Source: Lysobacterales bacterium (GTDB lineage Bacteria; Pseudomonadota; Gammaproteobacteria; Xanthomonadales; BPKI01). Taken from it: 64,000 nt of DNA. The position numbers and the translations under genes are program-made. Of the stretch, positions 29,518 through 37,569 are shown piece by piece. The notes beneath the pieces were generated by a model. It was not told where the DNA came from. It worked only from the letters and a program-made list of their open reading frames with translations, and made no database searches. The DNA is taken from the NCBI GenBank assembly GCA_026005055.1, contig BPKI01000001.1, forward strand, positions 2,252,214-2,316,213, read 5' to 3'. Position 1 is the stretch's first letter, and each line of letters opens with the position of its first letter.

Positions 29518-32094
29518 GTGGCCAAAATCGTTGTCGCCGAGGCGTCTCAAACGCGCCGCCGGGCGCTGGCCTCCTTGTTCGTCCAGCAAGGGCACTCGGT
29601 CACCGCGCTCGCAGGCGCGGATCCGGTTTACGCGTTGCTGCGGCGGATGCATTCGAGCCTGAGCCAGTGCGACGTCCTCGTGCTGGGCTGGCCGGAATAT
29701 CCGGATGGCAGCGTCGAGGACGTGCTCGGTCTGCTCTACGGGGAGCGCTACGAGCACCTCCCGGTCCTGTTGATGGCCGAGGAGGCCAAGCCGGCGGTGG
29801 TCAATTGGAAAATGACGCGGCCGCGCACCTCGGTTCTGCTGTGGCGTGACTTTCGCGCTGCGCCACAAGCGGTCGCCGATCTGCTCAGTCCGCCGGAGAC
29901 GCAGAACGCCCGAAGTGACGGTGAGGAGCGGGGAACGCCGCTTTCGGTACTGCTGGTGGACGACTCGGCCACCGTGCGCGCGGCCTACGCCAAGCTGCTT
30001 GCACGACATGGCTTCCAGGTCGACCTCGCGTCGAGCGTCGCCGAAGGTCGCGAGCGGATTCGCGCCCGTCCCTACGACATCGCCATCGTCGACTACTACA
30101 TGCCCGGCGAGAACGGTCCGGCGCTGCTTCGGGCGATGCGCGAGGAGCCCAACACCCGGCACACGCTGGCCACGATCCTCACCGGCACCTATTCCGACAC
30201 GGTGATCGCCGAATCGCTCGCGGCCGGAGCGGTCGACTGTTTGTTCAAGAGCGAGGCGCAGGAGCTGTTCCTCACCCGGGTCAGGTCGCTGGCGCGAACC
30301 GTGCGCGATCGAAAGGCCATCGATGCCGAGCGGCGGCAACTCGAGGGCATCCTCCACTCGGTGGGCGATGGCGTGTACGGCGTCGATCCGAACGGCACCA
30401 TCCGCTTCGTCAATCCAGCCGCGCTTCAGTTGCTCGGTCTCGGTGAGGCCAAGGATCTCATCGGTCGCGACGCCTACGCCACGTTCCACAACCGCGAGGA
30501 GGACGGTTCGATCGTTCCCCGAGGGGACTGTTTCCTATGCCGCTGCTACGAGGAGGGTCTTCAGGTCACCGCCCATCCCACGGTGTTCTGGACGCCGAGC
30601 GGAAGGATGATCCCCGTCGAATGCACGGTGTATCCGCTGGTCATCGAAGGCACGCGCACCGGCTCGGTGGTCGCCTTCCGAGACGTCTCGGAACGCAAGC
30701 TGCTCGAGGAGGAGCTGCGTTGGCAGGCGGAGCACGATGCCCTCACCCAGCTTCCGAACCGGGCGGCCTTCGAGCAGCAGCTCGCGAAGGAGATCGAACG
30801 ACTCAAGCGGACGCACCAGAGCTCTTTGCTGCTGTTCATCGACCTCGACCGCTTCAAATACGTCAATGACACCGCCGGGCACAGCGCGGGCGACGAGATG
30901 CTCAAGGAGGTGGGGCGTCGGCTGCGGGCGCGGCTGCGCACCTCCGATGTCCTCGCACGGATGGGGGGCGATGAGTACGGCGTCATCCTCCGCAACGTTC
31001 GTCTCGAGGACGTCCACGGCCTGGTGGAGGGTTTTCGTCGGGCGCTCACGGGTGCGCCCTTCGTGCATGGCGGGAAGAGTTATCGGATCACGCTGTCCAT
31101 CGGCGTCACTCTCCTCGATCAGACGACGGTCTCGCCGGGCGATGCGATGGCGCAGGCGGACGTCGCCTGTCACCTCGCCAAGCGCAGCGGCCGTGACCAG
31201 GTGCGGATTTACGAGCCTTCATCGGGGGAGCGGGCCGGGATGGAACGCGAACTGGGCTGGTCGGCTCGCCTCGAGGAAGCGCTGCGCGGCGACGGCTTCG
31301 ATCTGTGTTTCCAGCCCATCGTGCCGCTCGCCGATCTGCCGGACGGGGCCACGCCCGCGCAGGCGGCGGAATGGGCGGCCAACGCGGCCAGCGGTGCGCG
31401 CCTCTTCGAGGTCCTGCTTCGCTACCGCGAAAAGAGCGGCGAGCTGGTGTCGCCGCATGCCTTTCTTTCGGCCGCGGAGCGCTTCGGACTGTTGCGCGCG
31501 ATCGATGCCTGGGTCGTCGATCGTGCGCTCGCGATGCTCGCGGAGCGATCGCGCGAACGCCCTATCGCCCTCAGCATCAACCTCTCCGGCGAATCGCTGG
31601 AATCGGAGCAGATCGCCGAACGGCTCGCCGCGGCGATCGAGCGTCACCGCGTGGATCCGCGGCAGATCACCTTCGAGATCAACGAAGGGCACTCGATCCG
31701 CGACCTCGCCGGCGTGGAGCGGGTGATCGCGAAGCTTCGCGGACTGGGCTGCCGGATCGCCATCGACGATTTCGGAACCGGCTTCAGCACCTTCAGCTAC
31801 ATCAAACGGCTGGAGGCCGATTTCCTCAAGATCGACGGCTCACTGCTCGACGGCCTGCCCGACGATCGCCTCGATCGCACCGTGATCTCCTCGCTGGTCG
31901 CCATCGCCACGGCCGCGGGCAAGCGCACCGTGGCCGAGTGCGTGGAGCGGCCGGCCGCCCTGGCGGCCCTCAAGGCCTGCGGCGTCGATTTCGTCCAGGG
32001 CTACGCGATCGCCCCGCCTAGGCTCGGGTTGCCGGCCATGCGACCGCATCTGCTGCGCGAGGGTGCTCAACGCGGTCAGCCCCAGCTCGGTTGA
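29518..32094 (+). CDS. Response regulator with REC-REC-PAS-GGDEF-EAL architecture
   Basis: An 858-residue cytoplasmic c-di-GMP enzyme. The first receiver-like domain (1-125) has Gly57 where the phosphoacceptor Asp is expected, so it is a pseudo-receiver. The second receiver (142-262) is complete: DDS, Asp192 in IVDYYMP, Thr/Ser and the FKS lysine. PAS is about 275-395. GGDEF (405-565) has GGDEY and an RTSD inhibitory site. EAL (585-845) has EVLLR, SINLSG, FEIN, IDDFGTGFS, FLKIDG, VAECVE and VQGYAI, so cyclase and phosphodiesterase sites both look intact. The GTG at 29518 has a GAGGGG Shine-Dalgarno that can pair with CCTC just upstream. No histidine kinase is adjacent. Confidence 0.95.
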   Translation: MAKIVVAEASQTRRRALASLFVQQGHSVTALAGADPVYALLRRMHSSLSQCDVLVLGWPEYPDGSVEDVLGLLYGERYEHLPVLLMAEEAKPAVVNWKMTRPRTSVLLWRDFRAAPQAVADLLSPPETQNARSDGEERGTPLSVLLVDDSATVRAAYAKLLARHGFQVDLASSVAEGRERIRARPYDIAIVDYYMPGENGPALLRAMREEPNTRHTLATILTGTYSDTVIAESLAAGAVDCLFKSEAQELFLTRVRSLARTVRDRKAIDAERRQLEGILHSVGDGVYGVDPNGTIRFVNPAALQLLGLGEAKDLIGRDAYATFHNREEDGSIVPRGDCFLCRCYEEGLQVTAHPTVFWTPSGRMIPVECTVYPLVIEGTRTGSVVAFRDVSERKLLEEELRWQAEHDALTQLPNRAAFEQQLAKEIERLKRTHQSSLLLFIDLDRFKYVNDTAGHSAGDEMLKEVGRRLRARLRTSDVLARMGGDEYGVILRNVRLEDVHGLVEGFRRALTGAPFVHGGKSYRITLSIGVTLLDQTTVSPGDAMAQADVACHLAKRSGRDQVRIYEPSSGERAGMERELGWSARLEEALRGDGFDLCFQPIVPLADLPDGATPAQAAEWAANAASGARLFEVLLRYREKSGELVSPHAFLSAAERFGLLRAIDAWVVDRALAMLAERSRERPIALSINLSGESLESEQIAERLAAAIERHRVDPRQITFEINEGHSIRDLAGVERVIAKLRGLGCRIAIDDFGTGFSTFSYIKRLEADFLKIDGSLLDGLPDDRLDRTVISSLVAIATAAGKRTVAECVERPAALAALKACGVDFVQGYAIAPPRLGLPAMRPHLLREGAQRGQPQLG

Positions 32095-32101
32095 GCGTGG
32101 A

Positions 32102-32662
32102 TCACGCCGCTTGCGACATCCGCTCGGCGCCCATTTCCGCATCCAAGGCGACCGCGACCCCTTGCAGGACGGCGGCGATCCGCGCCGCGCTCTGAATCGC
32201 CTCCACGCTCACACCGTGCCGACGCAGCAGGGCCTCGTGTGCGCTCAAGCAGGCGCCACAGCCGTTGATCGCCGATACCGCGAGGCAGCCGAGCTCGAAA
32301 GTCGAGGTGTCGATCCCGGGACGCGCCAGCGCGTTCATCCGAAGCCGCGCCGGCATCTGGCGGTAGTCCTCGACGCCCACCAGGTGGGTGAAGCGGTAGT
32401 AGACGTTGTTCATCCCCATCAGGGCTGCACAGGTGACCGCCGCCGCCCTCTCCTCCTCCGACAGGATCGCGCCGGCGGCCCTCCACACCGCCGCCTGCAA
32501 GCGGGCTTGACGGACCGCGAGCGCACAGGCGAGGGCGATGAAGGCGATCTGACGAGCATCGAGCCCCGGCGCTCCCGATTCGCTGAGCACCTGATCCAGG
32601 TTCAGACGAAGATCGCGGGCGGCCTCGGGCAGCAAGTCGCGAAGGTGGGAAAGATTCATCAT
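32102..32662 (-). CDS. ahpD: Alkylhydroperoxidase AhpD
   Basis: A 186-residue AhpD-like all-helical protein with the redox pair CGAC in INGCGACLSAHEALLRRHG. AhpD reduces AhpC disulfide and has weak peroxidase activity itself, as shown for mycobacterial AhpD. The first of two adjacent ATGs (32662) is preferred because GAGGA lies 8 nt upstream. It lies downstream of ahpC on the same strand, with a terminator hairpin between them. Confidence 0.95.
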   Translation of the reverse strand: MMNLSHLRDLLPEAARDLRLNLDQVLSESGAPGLDARQIAFIALACALAVRQARLQAAVWRAAGAILSEEERAAAVTCAALMGMNNVYYRFTHLVGVEDYRQMPARLRMNALARPGIDTSTFELGCLAVSAINGCGACLSAHEALLRRHGVSVEAIQSAARIAAVLQGVAVALDAEMGAERMSQAA

Positions 32663-32693
32663 GCGGATCGTCCTCGTGTTGTTCGGTGGCGAG

Positions 32694-32727
32694 AAAAATC
32701 CCGACCGGAGCTTCGCTCCGGCCGGGA
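32694..32727 (-). terminator. Intrinsic terminator/attenuator between ahpC and ahpD
   Basis: On the minus strand a 12-bp stem with one mismatch (32727-32716 pairing with 32710-32699, loop CGAAG) is followed immediately by a run of five T (32698-32694). This is a canonical intrinsic terminator placed after ahpC and before ahpD, likely lowering ahpD expression relative to ahpC. Confidence 0.75.
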
Positions 32728-32776
32728 TCCCCGGGCGCGTTTCGGTGATGGGGAGCGGATGCGCCCGGAAAGCTGC

Positions 32777-33316
32777 TCAAGCGGCCTTCAAGGTGGCGGT
32801 CCCCGGCTTCCAGTCGCACGGGCAGAGTTCCTCGGTCTGGAGCGCATCCAGCACCCGCAGCACCTCCCGAGGACTGCGCCCGACTGCAGGATCGGTCACG
32901 TAGATGAAGCGAATCCTGCCCTCGGGATCGACCAGGAAGGTGGCGCGCTGCGCGACGCCCTCGTTCGGATCGAGGATTCCGAGCGCTCCGGAGAGCTCGC
33001 GCTTGAGGTCCGATAGCATGGGGAAGGGCAAATGCTCGAGATCCTTGTGGTGCTTGCGCCAAGCGAGATGAACGAATTCCGAGTCGGTCGAGCAGGCCAG
33101 GATCTGACAGTCACGCGCGCGAAACTCTCGATCGAGATCGGCGAATCCCTTGATCTCGGTCGGGCAGACGAAGGTGAAATCCTTCGGGTAGAAGAACAGG
33201 CACAGCCACTGACCAGGGTAGCTGTCGTGGCCGATCTCGGCGAAGGCGTGATCGGGGGCGGTGGAGACGACCGCCTTCAGGCGGAAGGCGGGAAGCTTGT
33301 CACCGATTCGAATCAT
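32777..33316 (-). CDS. ahpC: Alkyl hydroperoxide reductase AhpC (peroxiredoxin)
   Basis: A 179-residue 2-Cys peroxiredoxin that reduces H2O2, organic peroxides and possibly peroxynitrite. The peroxidatic Cys lies in YPKDFTFVCPTEIKGF, and the C-terminal ELCPCDWKPG carries the resolving cysteines of the type reduced by AhpD. The ATG at 33316 gives MIRIGDKLPAF. It is divergent from oxyR across 112 bp containing an OxyR-type operator, which indicates peroxide induction. Confidence 0.96.
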   Translation of the reverse strand: MIRIGDKLPAFRLKAVVSTAPDHAFAEIGHDSYPGQWLCLFFYPKDFTFVCPTEIKGFADLDREFRARDCQILACSTDSEFVHLAWRKHHKDLEHLPFPMLSDLKRELSGALGILDPNEGVAQRATFLVDPEGRIRFIYVTDPAVGRSPREVLRVLDALQTEELCPCDWKPGTATLKAA

Positions 33317-33403
33317 CTCAGGGTCCTCGCGGGGTGTGAAACTCGACGGCGCATGGTGCACTGCCGCAAGTGATCAGTCAAATCGATTGTAATAGATTTC
33401 CTG

Positions 33404-33418
33404 ATAGTTTCGAGCTAT
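33404..33418. promoter_or_regulatory. OxyR-type operator half (ATAG-N7-CTAT)
   Basis: A perfect ATAG-N7-CTAT element lies in the ahpC-oxyR intergenic region, ending 10 bp before the oxyR ATG. It matches one half of the tandem OxyR consensus; the expected second half 22 bp upstream is poorly preserved (ATCG at 33382, no CTAT). This position is consistent with OxyR autorepression and ahpC activation. Confidence 0.65.
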
Positions 33419-33428
33419 CATTCATTGC

Positions 33429-34373
33429 ATGAACCTGCGCGACCTCCAGTATCTCGTCGCCCTGGACGAACACCGCCATTTCGGGCGGGCCGCCGCTGCG
33501 AGTTTCGTCAGTCAGCCCACGCTCTCCACCCAGATCCGCAAACTGGAGGATGAACTCGGGGTGATCCTGATCGAGCGAGGCCCCCGGCGGGTCATGTTCA
33601 CTCGAGCCGGCGAGCTGATGGTCGCCCACGCGCGCCGCATCCTCCGCGAGGTACAGGCGATGCGCGAGCAGGCGCGCCGCCTGAGCGACCCCGAATCGGG
33701 CACGCTTCGCCTCGGCATCTTCCCCACGCTGGGACCCTATCTGCTCCCCCACGTGATTCCGGAGCTTCACCGGCGATTCCCACGCCTGGAATTGCTCCTG
33801 GTCGAAGAAAAGACCCACGAAGTGGTGGCACAGCTGCTCGACGGACGGCTCGATGCCGGTCTCCTGGCGATGCCGATCGGGCAAGAGCGCCTGCACGAGG
33901 AGTACTTGTTCACCGAGCCCTTCTACCTCGCCGCGCCCGAGCACCATCCGCTCGCCGAGCGCAGCGCCCTCGGCGTGAGCGAGCTCGGTGGCGAAAGCCT
34001 CCTCCTGCTTGAGGACGGTCACTGCCTGCGCGATCAAGCGCTCGAAGTCTGCGCCTCGGCGGGCGCGAGCGAGCGCTCGGGTTTCCGCGCGACTAGCCTG
34101 GAGACGCTGCGCCAAATGGTCGCCGCCGACGTCGGCATCACGCTGCTTCCCGCGCTCGCCGTGATGCCGCCGGTTCCCCCCACACCGGGCATCCGCCTCA
34201 TCCCCTTCGAAAACCCGCCGCCGGCCCGCAAGATCGCTTTGGTGTGGCGGCGGACGAGCCCGATCGCCGAATTTCTCCGGCGGATCGCGACGGTGGTACG
34301 CGAGCTCGCCCAAACATTGCTCGATTCGGAACATCGCCCACCGACGACCGCGCCCCCGGAGTTCAAGCCATGA
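33429..34373 (+). CDS. oxyR: Hydrogen-peroxide-sensing LysR-type regulator OxyR
   Basis: A 314-residue LysR-type regulator. The N-terminal winged HTH (RDLQYLVALDEHRHFGRAAA) is followed by the regulatory domain with both redox cysteines in EDGHCLRDQALEVC, the spacing of the Cys199-Cys208 pair of E. coli OxyR. FRATSLETLRQMVAADVGIT is also diagnostic. Oxidation forms the disulfide and activates target promoters. It is divergent from ahpC with an OxyR site between, and its stop overlaps the next lipoprotein gene as ATGA. Confidence 0.96.
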   Translation: MNLRDLQYLVALDEHRHFGRAAAASFVSQPTLSTQIRKLEDELGVILIERGPRRVMFTRAGELMVAHARRILREVQAMREQARRLSDPESGTLRLGIFPTLGPYLLPHVIPELHRRFPRLELLLVEEKTHEVVAQLLDGRLDAGLLAMPIGQERLHEEYLFTEPFYLAAPEHHPLAERSALGVSELGGESLLLLEDGHCLRDQALEVCASAGASERSGFRATSLETLRQMVAADVGITLLPALAVMPPVPPTPGIRLIPFENPPPARKIALVWRRTSPIAEFLRRIATVVRELAQTLLDSEHRPPTTAPPEFKP

Positions 34374-34942
34374 AACGAGCCTCCACCACCATCGCTCTCC
34401 TCCTGCTCACCGCCTGCGCCCAGACGCCGAGTCCCACGCTCGCGCCGGGATTGATCGAGGATCCGCTTTTCACGAATCTGGGTCGGGATGGCAACGCCGC
34501 TTGGCGCACCTTGCAGCATGCCGGCCCCGATTCCTACCGGATGAGCGCCGCAGAGGGCGTCCTGCGCATCGAGCGCTTCGGTCGGGAGCCTTGGGGCAAG
34601 GTGGTCCAGTCGGTCAAGGTCGAGGAGCTTGCCGGGCGCACGCTCGAGTGGTCCGCCGAGGTCCGAGGGGAGCTCCGCATGCCCGCCGAGCGTTTCGTGA
34701 CGGCATCTGGGCTCACCGCAGTCCTGATCGGAAGGGCACCTGGGGCTCCCTTGGCTCTGGGTGAAGGGGTGCTCGCAAACCTCTCGGGCCAACCCGAACT
34801 CCCAGAAGGCACGCTCCCTTGGACCGTCCAACGTCTCCGCATCCCGATCCCCGAAGGGGCGAGCCGGCTGGAGGTCGGCCTGATCCTGGGGCACGAGGGA
34901 TGGATCGAGATTCGCCGCCCGAGCCTGCAAATCCTCCCCTGA
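34370..34942 (+). CDS. Putative lipoprotein translationally coupled to oxyR
   Basis: A 190-residue protein of unknown function. The N-terminus KRASTTIALLLLTACAQ is a lipoprotein signal with lipobox LTAC. The remainder reads as one beta-rich domain, with LRIERFGREPWGKVVQSVKV and a C-terminal WIEIRRPSLQIL resembling a carbohydrate-binding-like jelly roll; this is only an impression. The ATG overlaps the oxyR stop, so it is co-translated with the regulator and probably acts in the envelope during peroxide stress. Confidence 0.8.
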   Translation: MKRASTTIALLLLTACAQTPSPTLAPGLIEDPLFTNLGRDGNAAWRTLQHAGPDSYRMSAAEGVLRIERFGREPWGKVVQSVKVEELAGRTLEWSAEVRGELRMPAERFVTASGLTAVLIGRAPGAPLALGEGVLANLSGQPELPEGTLPWTVQRLRIPIPEGASRLEVGLILGHEGWIEIRRPSLQILP

Positions 34943-34975
34943 GCGGACGTACTCGCCAGGCACCTTGATTGATGG

Positions 34976-35005
34976 AGTCGATCGAGATCATATTTTTGAT
35001 CGACT
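34976..35005. promoter_or_regulatory. Inverted repeat upstream of rubrerythrin
   Basis: AGTCGATC (34976-34983) and GATCGACT (34998-35005) form a perfect 8-bp inverted repeat around an AT-rich 14-nt centre, in the 151-bp gap before rubrerythrin. It could be an operator or a weak terminator of the oxyR-lipoprotein unit. A possible -10 (TAGGAT, 35028-35033) lies downstream, but its -35 is poor. Confidence 0.4.
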
Positions 35006-35093
35006 TCCTTTAGGGATCGTGAGGCTTTAGGATCATAAGGGTTCCGGCCACGTGCCGGATCACTTCCATCCCTTGCTAGCAGGAGGTTCCACC

Positions 35094-35513
35094 ATGCAAC
35101 TGAAAGGCTCCAAGACCGAAGAGAACCTGAAGTACGCCTTCGCGGGCGAATCCCAGGCCAACCGTCGCTATCTGTATTTCGCGCAGAAGGCCGACGTCGA
35201 GGGCTACAACGATGTCGCCGCGGTCTTCCGCTCCACCGCCGAGGGCGAGACGGGCCATGCCCACGGCCATCTCGAATACCTCGAACAATGCGGCGATCCG
35301 GCCACCGGCCTGCCCTTCGGTGACACCGTGAACAACCTCAAGTCGGCCATCGCGGGCGAAACGCACGAGTACACGGACATGTACCCGGGTATGGCCAAGA
35401 CGGCGCGCGAGGAAGGCTTCGATGAGATCGCCGACTGGTTCGAGACCTTGGCGAAGGCCGAGCGCTCGCACGCCAACCGCTTCCAGAAGGCGCTGGACGA
35501 AATCGCCCGCTGA
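35094..35513 (+). CDS. Rubrerythrin-type di-iron protein (erythrin form, no rubredoxin domain)
   Basis: A 139-residue four-helix ferritin-like protein. Two di-iron half-sites are visible: [11 protein letters not shown] with [15 protein letters not shown], and [12 protein letters not shown] with [12 protein letters not shown]. The C-terminal rubredoxin domain of classical rubrerythrin is absent, so an external electron donor is needed; the adjacent Fe-S protein is a candidate. It probably reduces H2O2. The ATG has an excellent AGGAGG Shine-Dalgarno 7 nt upstream, suggesting high expression. Confidence 0.93.
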   Translation: MQLKGSKTEENLKYAFAGESQANRRYLYFAQKADVEGYNDVAAVFRSTAEGETGHAHGHLEYLEQCGDPATGLPFGDTVNNLKSAIAGETHEYTDMYPGMAKTAREEGFDEIADWFETLAKAERSHANRFQKALDEIAR

Positions 35514-35530
35514 TCGCGGGACCTCACCGA

Positions 35531-35561
35531 GCGACGGGGTGCCGATGGGGCGCCCCGTCGC
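35531..35561 (+). other. Stem-loop between rubrerythrin and the Fe-S protein gene
   Basis: GCGACGGGG (35531-35539) pairs perfectly with CCCCGTCGC (35553-35561) around a 13-nt loop, 17 nt after the rubrerythrin stop. No U-run follows, so it is more likely an mRNA-stabilising or partial-termination element that lets rubrerythrin be expressed above the downstream genes. Confidence 0.45.
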
Positions 35562-35591
35562 CCCTCACCTTTCCCCACGAGTCCTTTCCGG

Positions 35592-36932
35592 ATGAGTGCA
35601 GCGAATTCTCCGCGCGAAGGCAGCCTCGAGGCCCCCACCCGTCACCCGCTCGAGTGGAAGCAGCCGGCGTTCTGGGACGAGGGCGCGCTCGAGAAAGAGA
35701 TGGAGCGGGTCTTCGATCTCTGTCACGGCTGCCGCCGCTGCGTCAGCCTTTGCCAAGCCTTTCCGACCCTCTTCGACTTGGTCGATGCGGGACCGACCGG
35801 GGAGATCGATGGGGTGTCGAAAGCGGACTACGGCAAGATCGTCGAGCAGTGCTACCTCTGCGATCTGTGCTATCAGACGAAGTGCCCCTACACGCCGCCG
35901 CACCCTTGGAACATCGACTTCCCGCATCTGATGCTTCGGGCGAAGGCCGTGCATTTCCGCAAGCACGGCGCCCCCCTATCGGCGCGCCTGCTCTCGAACA
36001 CCCGCCTGGTCGGGCGACTGGCCTCGATCCCCGTGGTTGCCGAGGCCGTGAACTGGGCCAACCGGCGCCCGGCCTTCCGCGGTCTCCTCGAGAAGACCCT
36101 CGGGGTTCATCGCGACGCGCGCGTGCCGCGTTATCACGCTCGCACGGCCGAGCGGCGGCTGCCTGAGGACGACGGGCTCGACCGCCCGGCGACGTCGGCC
36201 GGCCCGACGCGTGGTCGCGTGGCGATCTTCGCCACCTGCTACGGGCGTTTCAACCAGCCGCAGATGGTCGAGGATCTCGCGACGGTGCTCCGCCACAACG
36301 ACATCCCGGTGCGGCTGGTCCGCGCCAATCAGTGTTGCGGCATGCCCAAGCTCGAGCTCGGCGATCTCGAGACCGTCGAGCGGTACAAGAACGCCGTGGT
36401 GCCGCTCCTGCACGAGCTCGTCCGCGAGGGCTGGGATCTCATCGCACCGGTGCCCTCCTGCGTGCTCATGTTCAAGCAGGAGCTCCCCCTGCTGTTCCCC
36501 GAAGAGGAAGCGCTCACCACCGTTCGCAAAGCCTTTTTCGACCCCTTCGAGTACCTCCTCCACCGCCATCAAGCCGGTCTGCTCAAGACCGATTTCAAGC
36601 AGCCCCTCGGCAAGGTCGCCTGGCACGTCGCCTGCCACCAACGGGTGCAGAACATCGGACCGAAGACCAAGCAGGTTCTGGAGCTCGTGCCGGGCACGGA
36701 GGTGGTGGCCATCGAACGCTGCTCCGGACACGACGGCACCTACGGCGTGAAGAAGGCGAGCTACCCCCTCGCGCGCAAGATCGCCAAGCCGGTCGAAAAC
36801 CGCGTGCGGCAGATCGAGGCCCAGTATTTCACGAGCGACTGCGTCATGGCCGGCGCGCACATCGCTCACGGCCTCGACCGAGACGACCCCGAACACCCGA
36901 TCTCGCTCTTGCGCCGGGCCTACGGCATTTGA
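35592..36932 (+). CDS. CCG-domain iron-sulfur protein (heterodisulfide reductase-related)
   Basis: A 446-residue Fe-S protein. Two ferredoxin-type cluster motifs occur near the N-terminus: [11 protein letters not shown] and [13 protein letters not shown]. The C-terminal half has two cysteine-rich CCG-type domains: ATCYGRF with [13 protein letters not shown], and WHVACHQ with [11 protein letters not shown] (Ser replacing the second Cys). This layout resembles GlpC/HdrD-like electron-transfer subunits. Its constant neighbours, rubrerythrin and DUF3501, suggest it passes electrons to the di-iron protein. The physiological partner is unproven. Confidence 0.9.
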   Translation: MSAANSPREGSLEAPTRHPLEWKQPAFWDEGALEKEMERVFDLCHGCRRCVSLCQAFPTLFDLVDAGPTGEIDGVSKADYGKIVEQCYLCDLCYQTKCPYTPPHPWNIDFPHLMLRAKAVHFRKHGAPLSARLLSNTRLVGRLASIPVVAEAVNWANRRPAFRGLLEKTLGVHRDARVPRYHARTAERRLPEDDGLDRPATSAGPTRGRVAIFATCYGRFNQPQMVEDLATVLRHNDIPVRLVRANQCCGMPKLELGDLETVERYKNAVVPLLHELVREGWDLIAPVPSCVLMFKQELPLLFPEEEALTTVRKAFFDPFEYLLHRHQAGLLKTDFKQPLGKVAWHVACHQRVQNIGPKTKQVLELVPGTEVVAIERCSGHDGTYGVKKASYPLARKIAKPVENRVRQIEAQYFTSDCVMAGAHIAHGLDRDDPEHPISLLRRAYGI

Positions 36933-36963
36933 GTCGGCCCACGCAGCTGAAAGCGCCCCATCC

Positions 36964-37569
36964 ATGAGCAGCTCCACGATCGCGATGAAGAAACTCGTTG
37001 CTTCCGATCTCCACACCCTCGAGGCCTACGCCCGACTGCGACCGACTTTCCGGGCGCAGGTGCTCGCCCACAAGAAGCGGCGCACGCTCGCCCTCGGCCC
37101 GAATGTCACGCTGATCTTCGAGGATCGCTTGACCATCCAGTACCAGATTCAAGAAATGCTGAGGATCGAGCGGATCTTCGAGCCCGAGGCGATCGAGGAG
37201 GAGCTCGAGGCCTACAACCCGCTCATCCCCGATGGCCGCAATCTCAAGGCCACGATGTTGCTCGAGTTTCCCGACCATGAGGAGCGTCGACGGATGCTCG
37301 CCAAGCTGACCGGAATCGAGGACCGGGTCTATGCGGAGGTCGGGGGTTTCCCCCGAATCTTCGCCATCGCCGACGAGGATCTGGAGCGCAGCAACTCCGA
37401 GAAGACGGCTGCCGTGCACTTTCTCCGCTTCGAGTTCGGCGAGGAGCACGTTCAGGCCCTTCGCAACGGCGCCCCGCTCGCCTTCGGCATCGACGATCCC
37501 CGAATGCCGTGCCGGAAAGCGCTCGAGGACGAACAGCGCAGCGCTTTGATCGCCGACTTCGATCCCTAG
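36964..37569 (+). CDS. DUF3501 family protein
   Basis: A 201-residue soluble protein matching DUF3501 by segments KRRTLALGPNVTLIFEDR, TIQYQIQEMLRIERIF and EEELEAYNPLIPDG. Function is unknown. The gene recurs after rubrerythrin and a CCG Fe-S protein in many bacteria, so it likely belongs to the same oxidative-stress pathway. An internal ATG at 36988 is an alternative start. Its TAG lies in CTAG shared with the stop of the convergent msrA. Confidence 0.85.
   Translation: MSSSTIAMKKLVASDLHTLEAYARLRPTFRAQVLAHKKRRTLALGPNVTLIFEDRLTIQYQIQEMLRIERIFEPEAIEEELEAYNPLIPDGRNLKATMLLEFPDHEERRRMLAKLTGIEDRVYAEVGGFPRIFAIADEDLERSNSEKTAAVHFLRFEFGEEHVQALRNGAPLAFGIDDPRMPCRKALEDEQRSALIADFDP

Noticed and set aside
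28864-30489. A 541-codon open frame giving the PycTM-like protein a 359-residue N-terminal extension
   Set aside because: The extension is the reverse strand of the receiver domains of the GGDEF-EAL gene and contains no recognisable domain.
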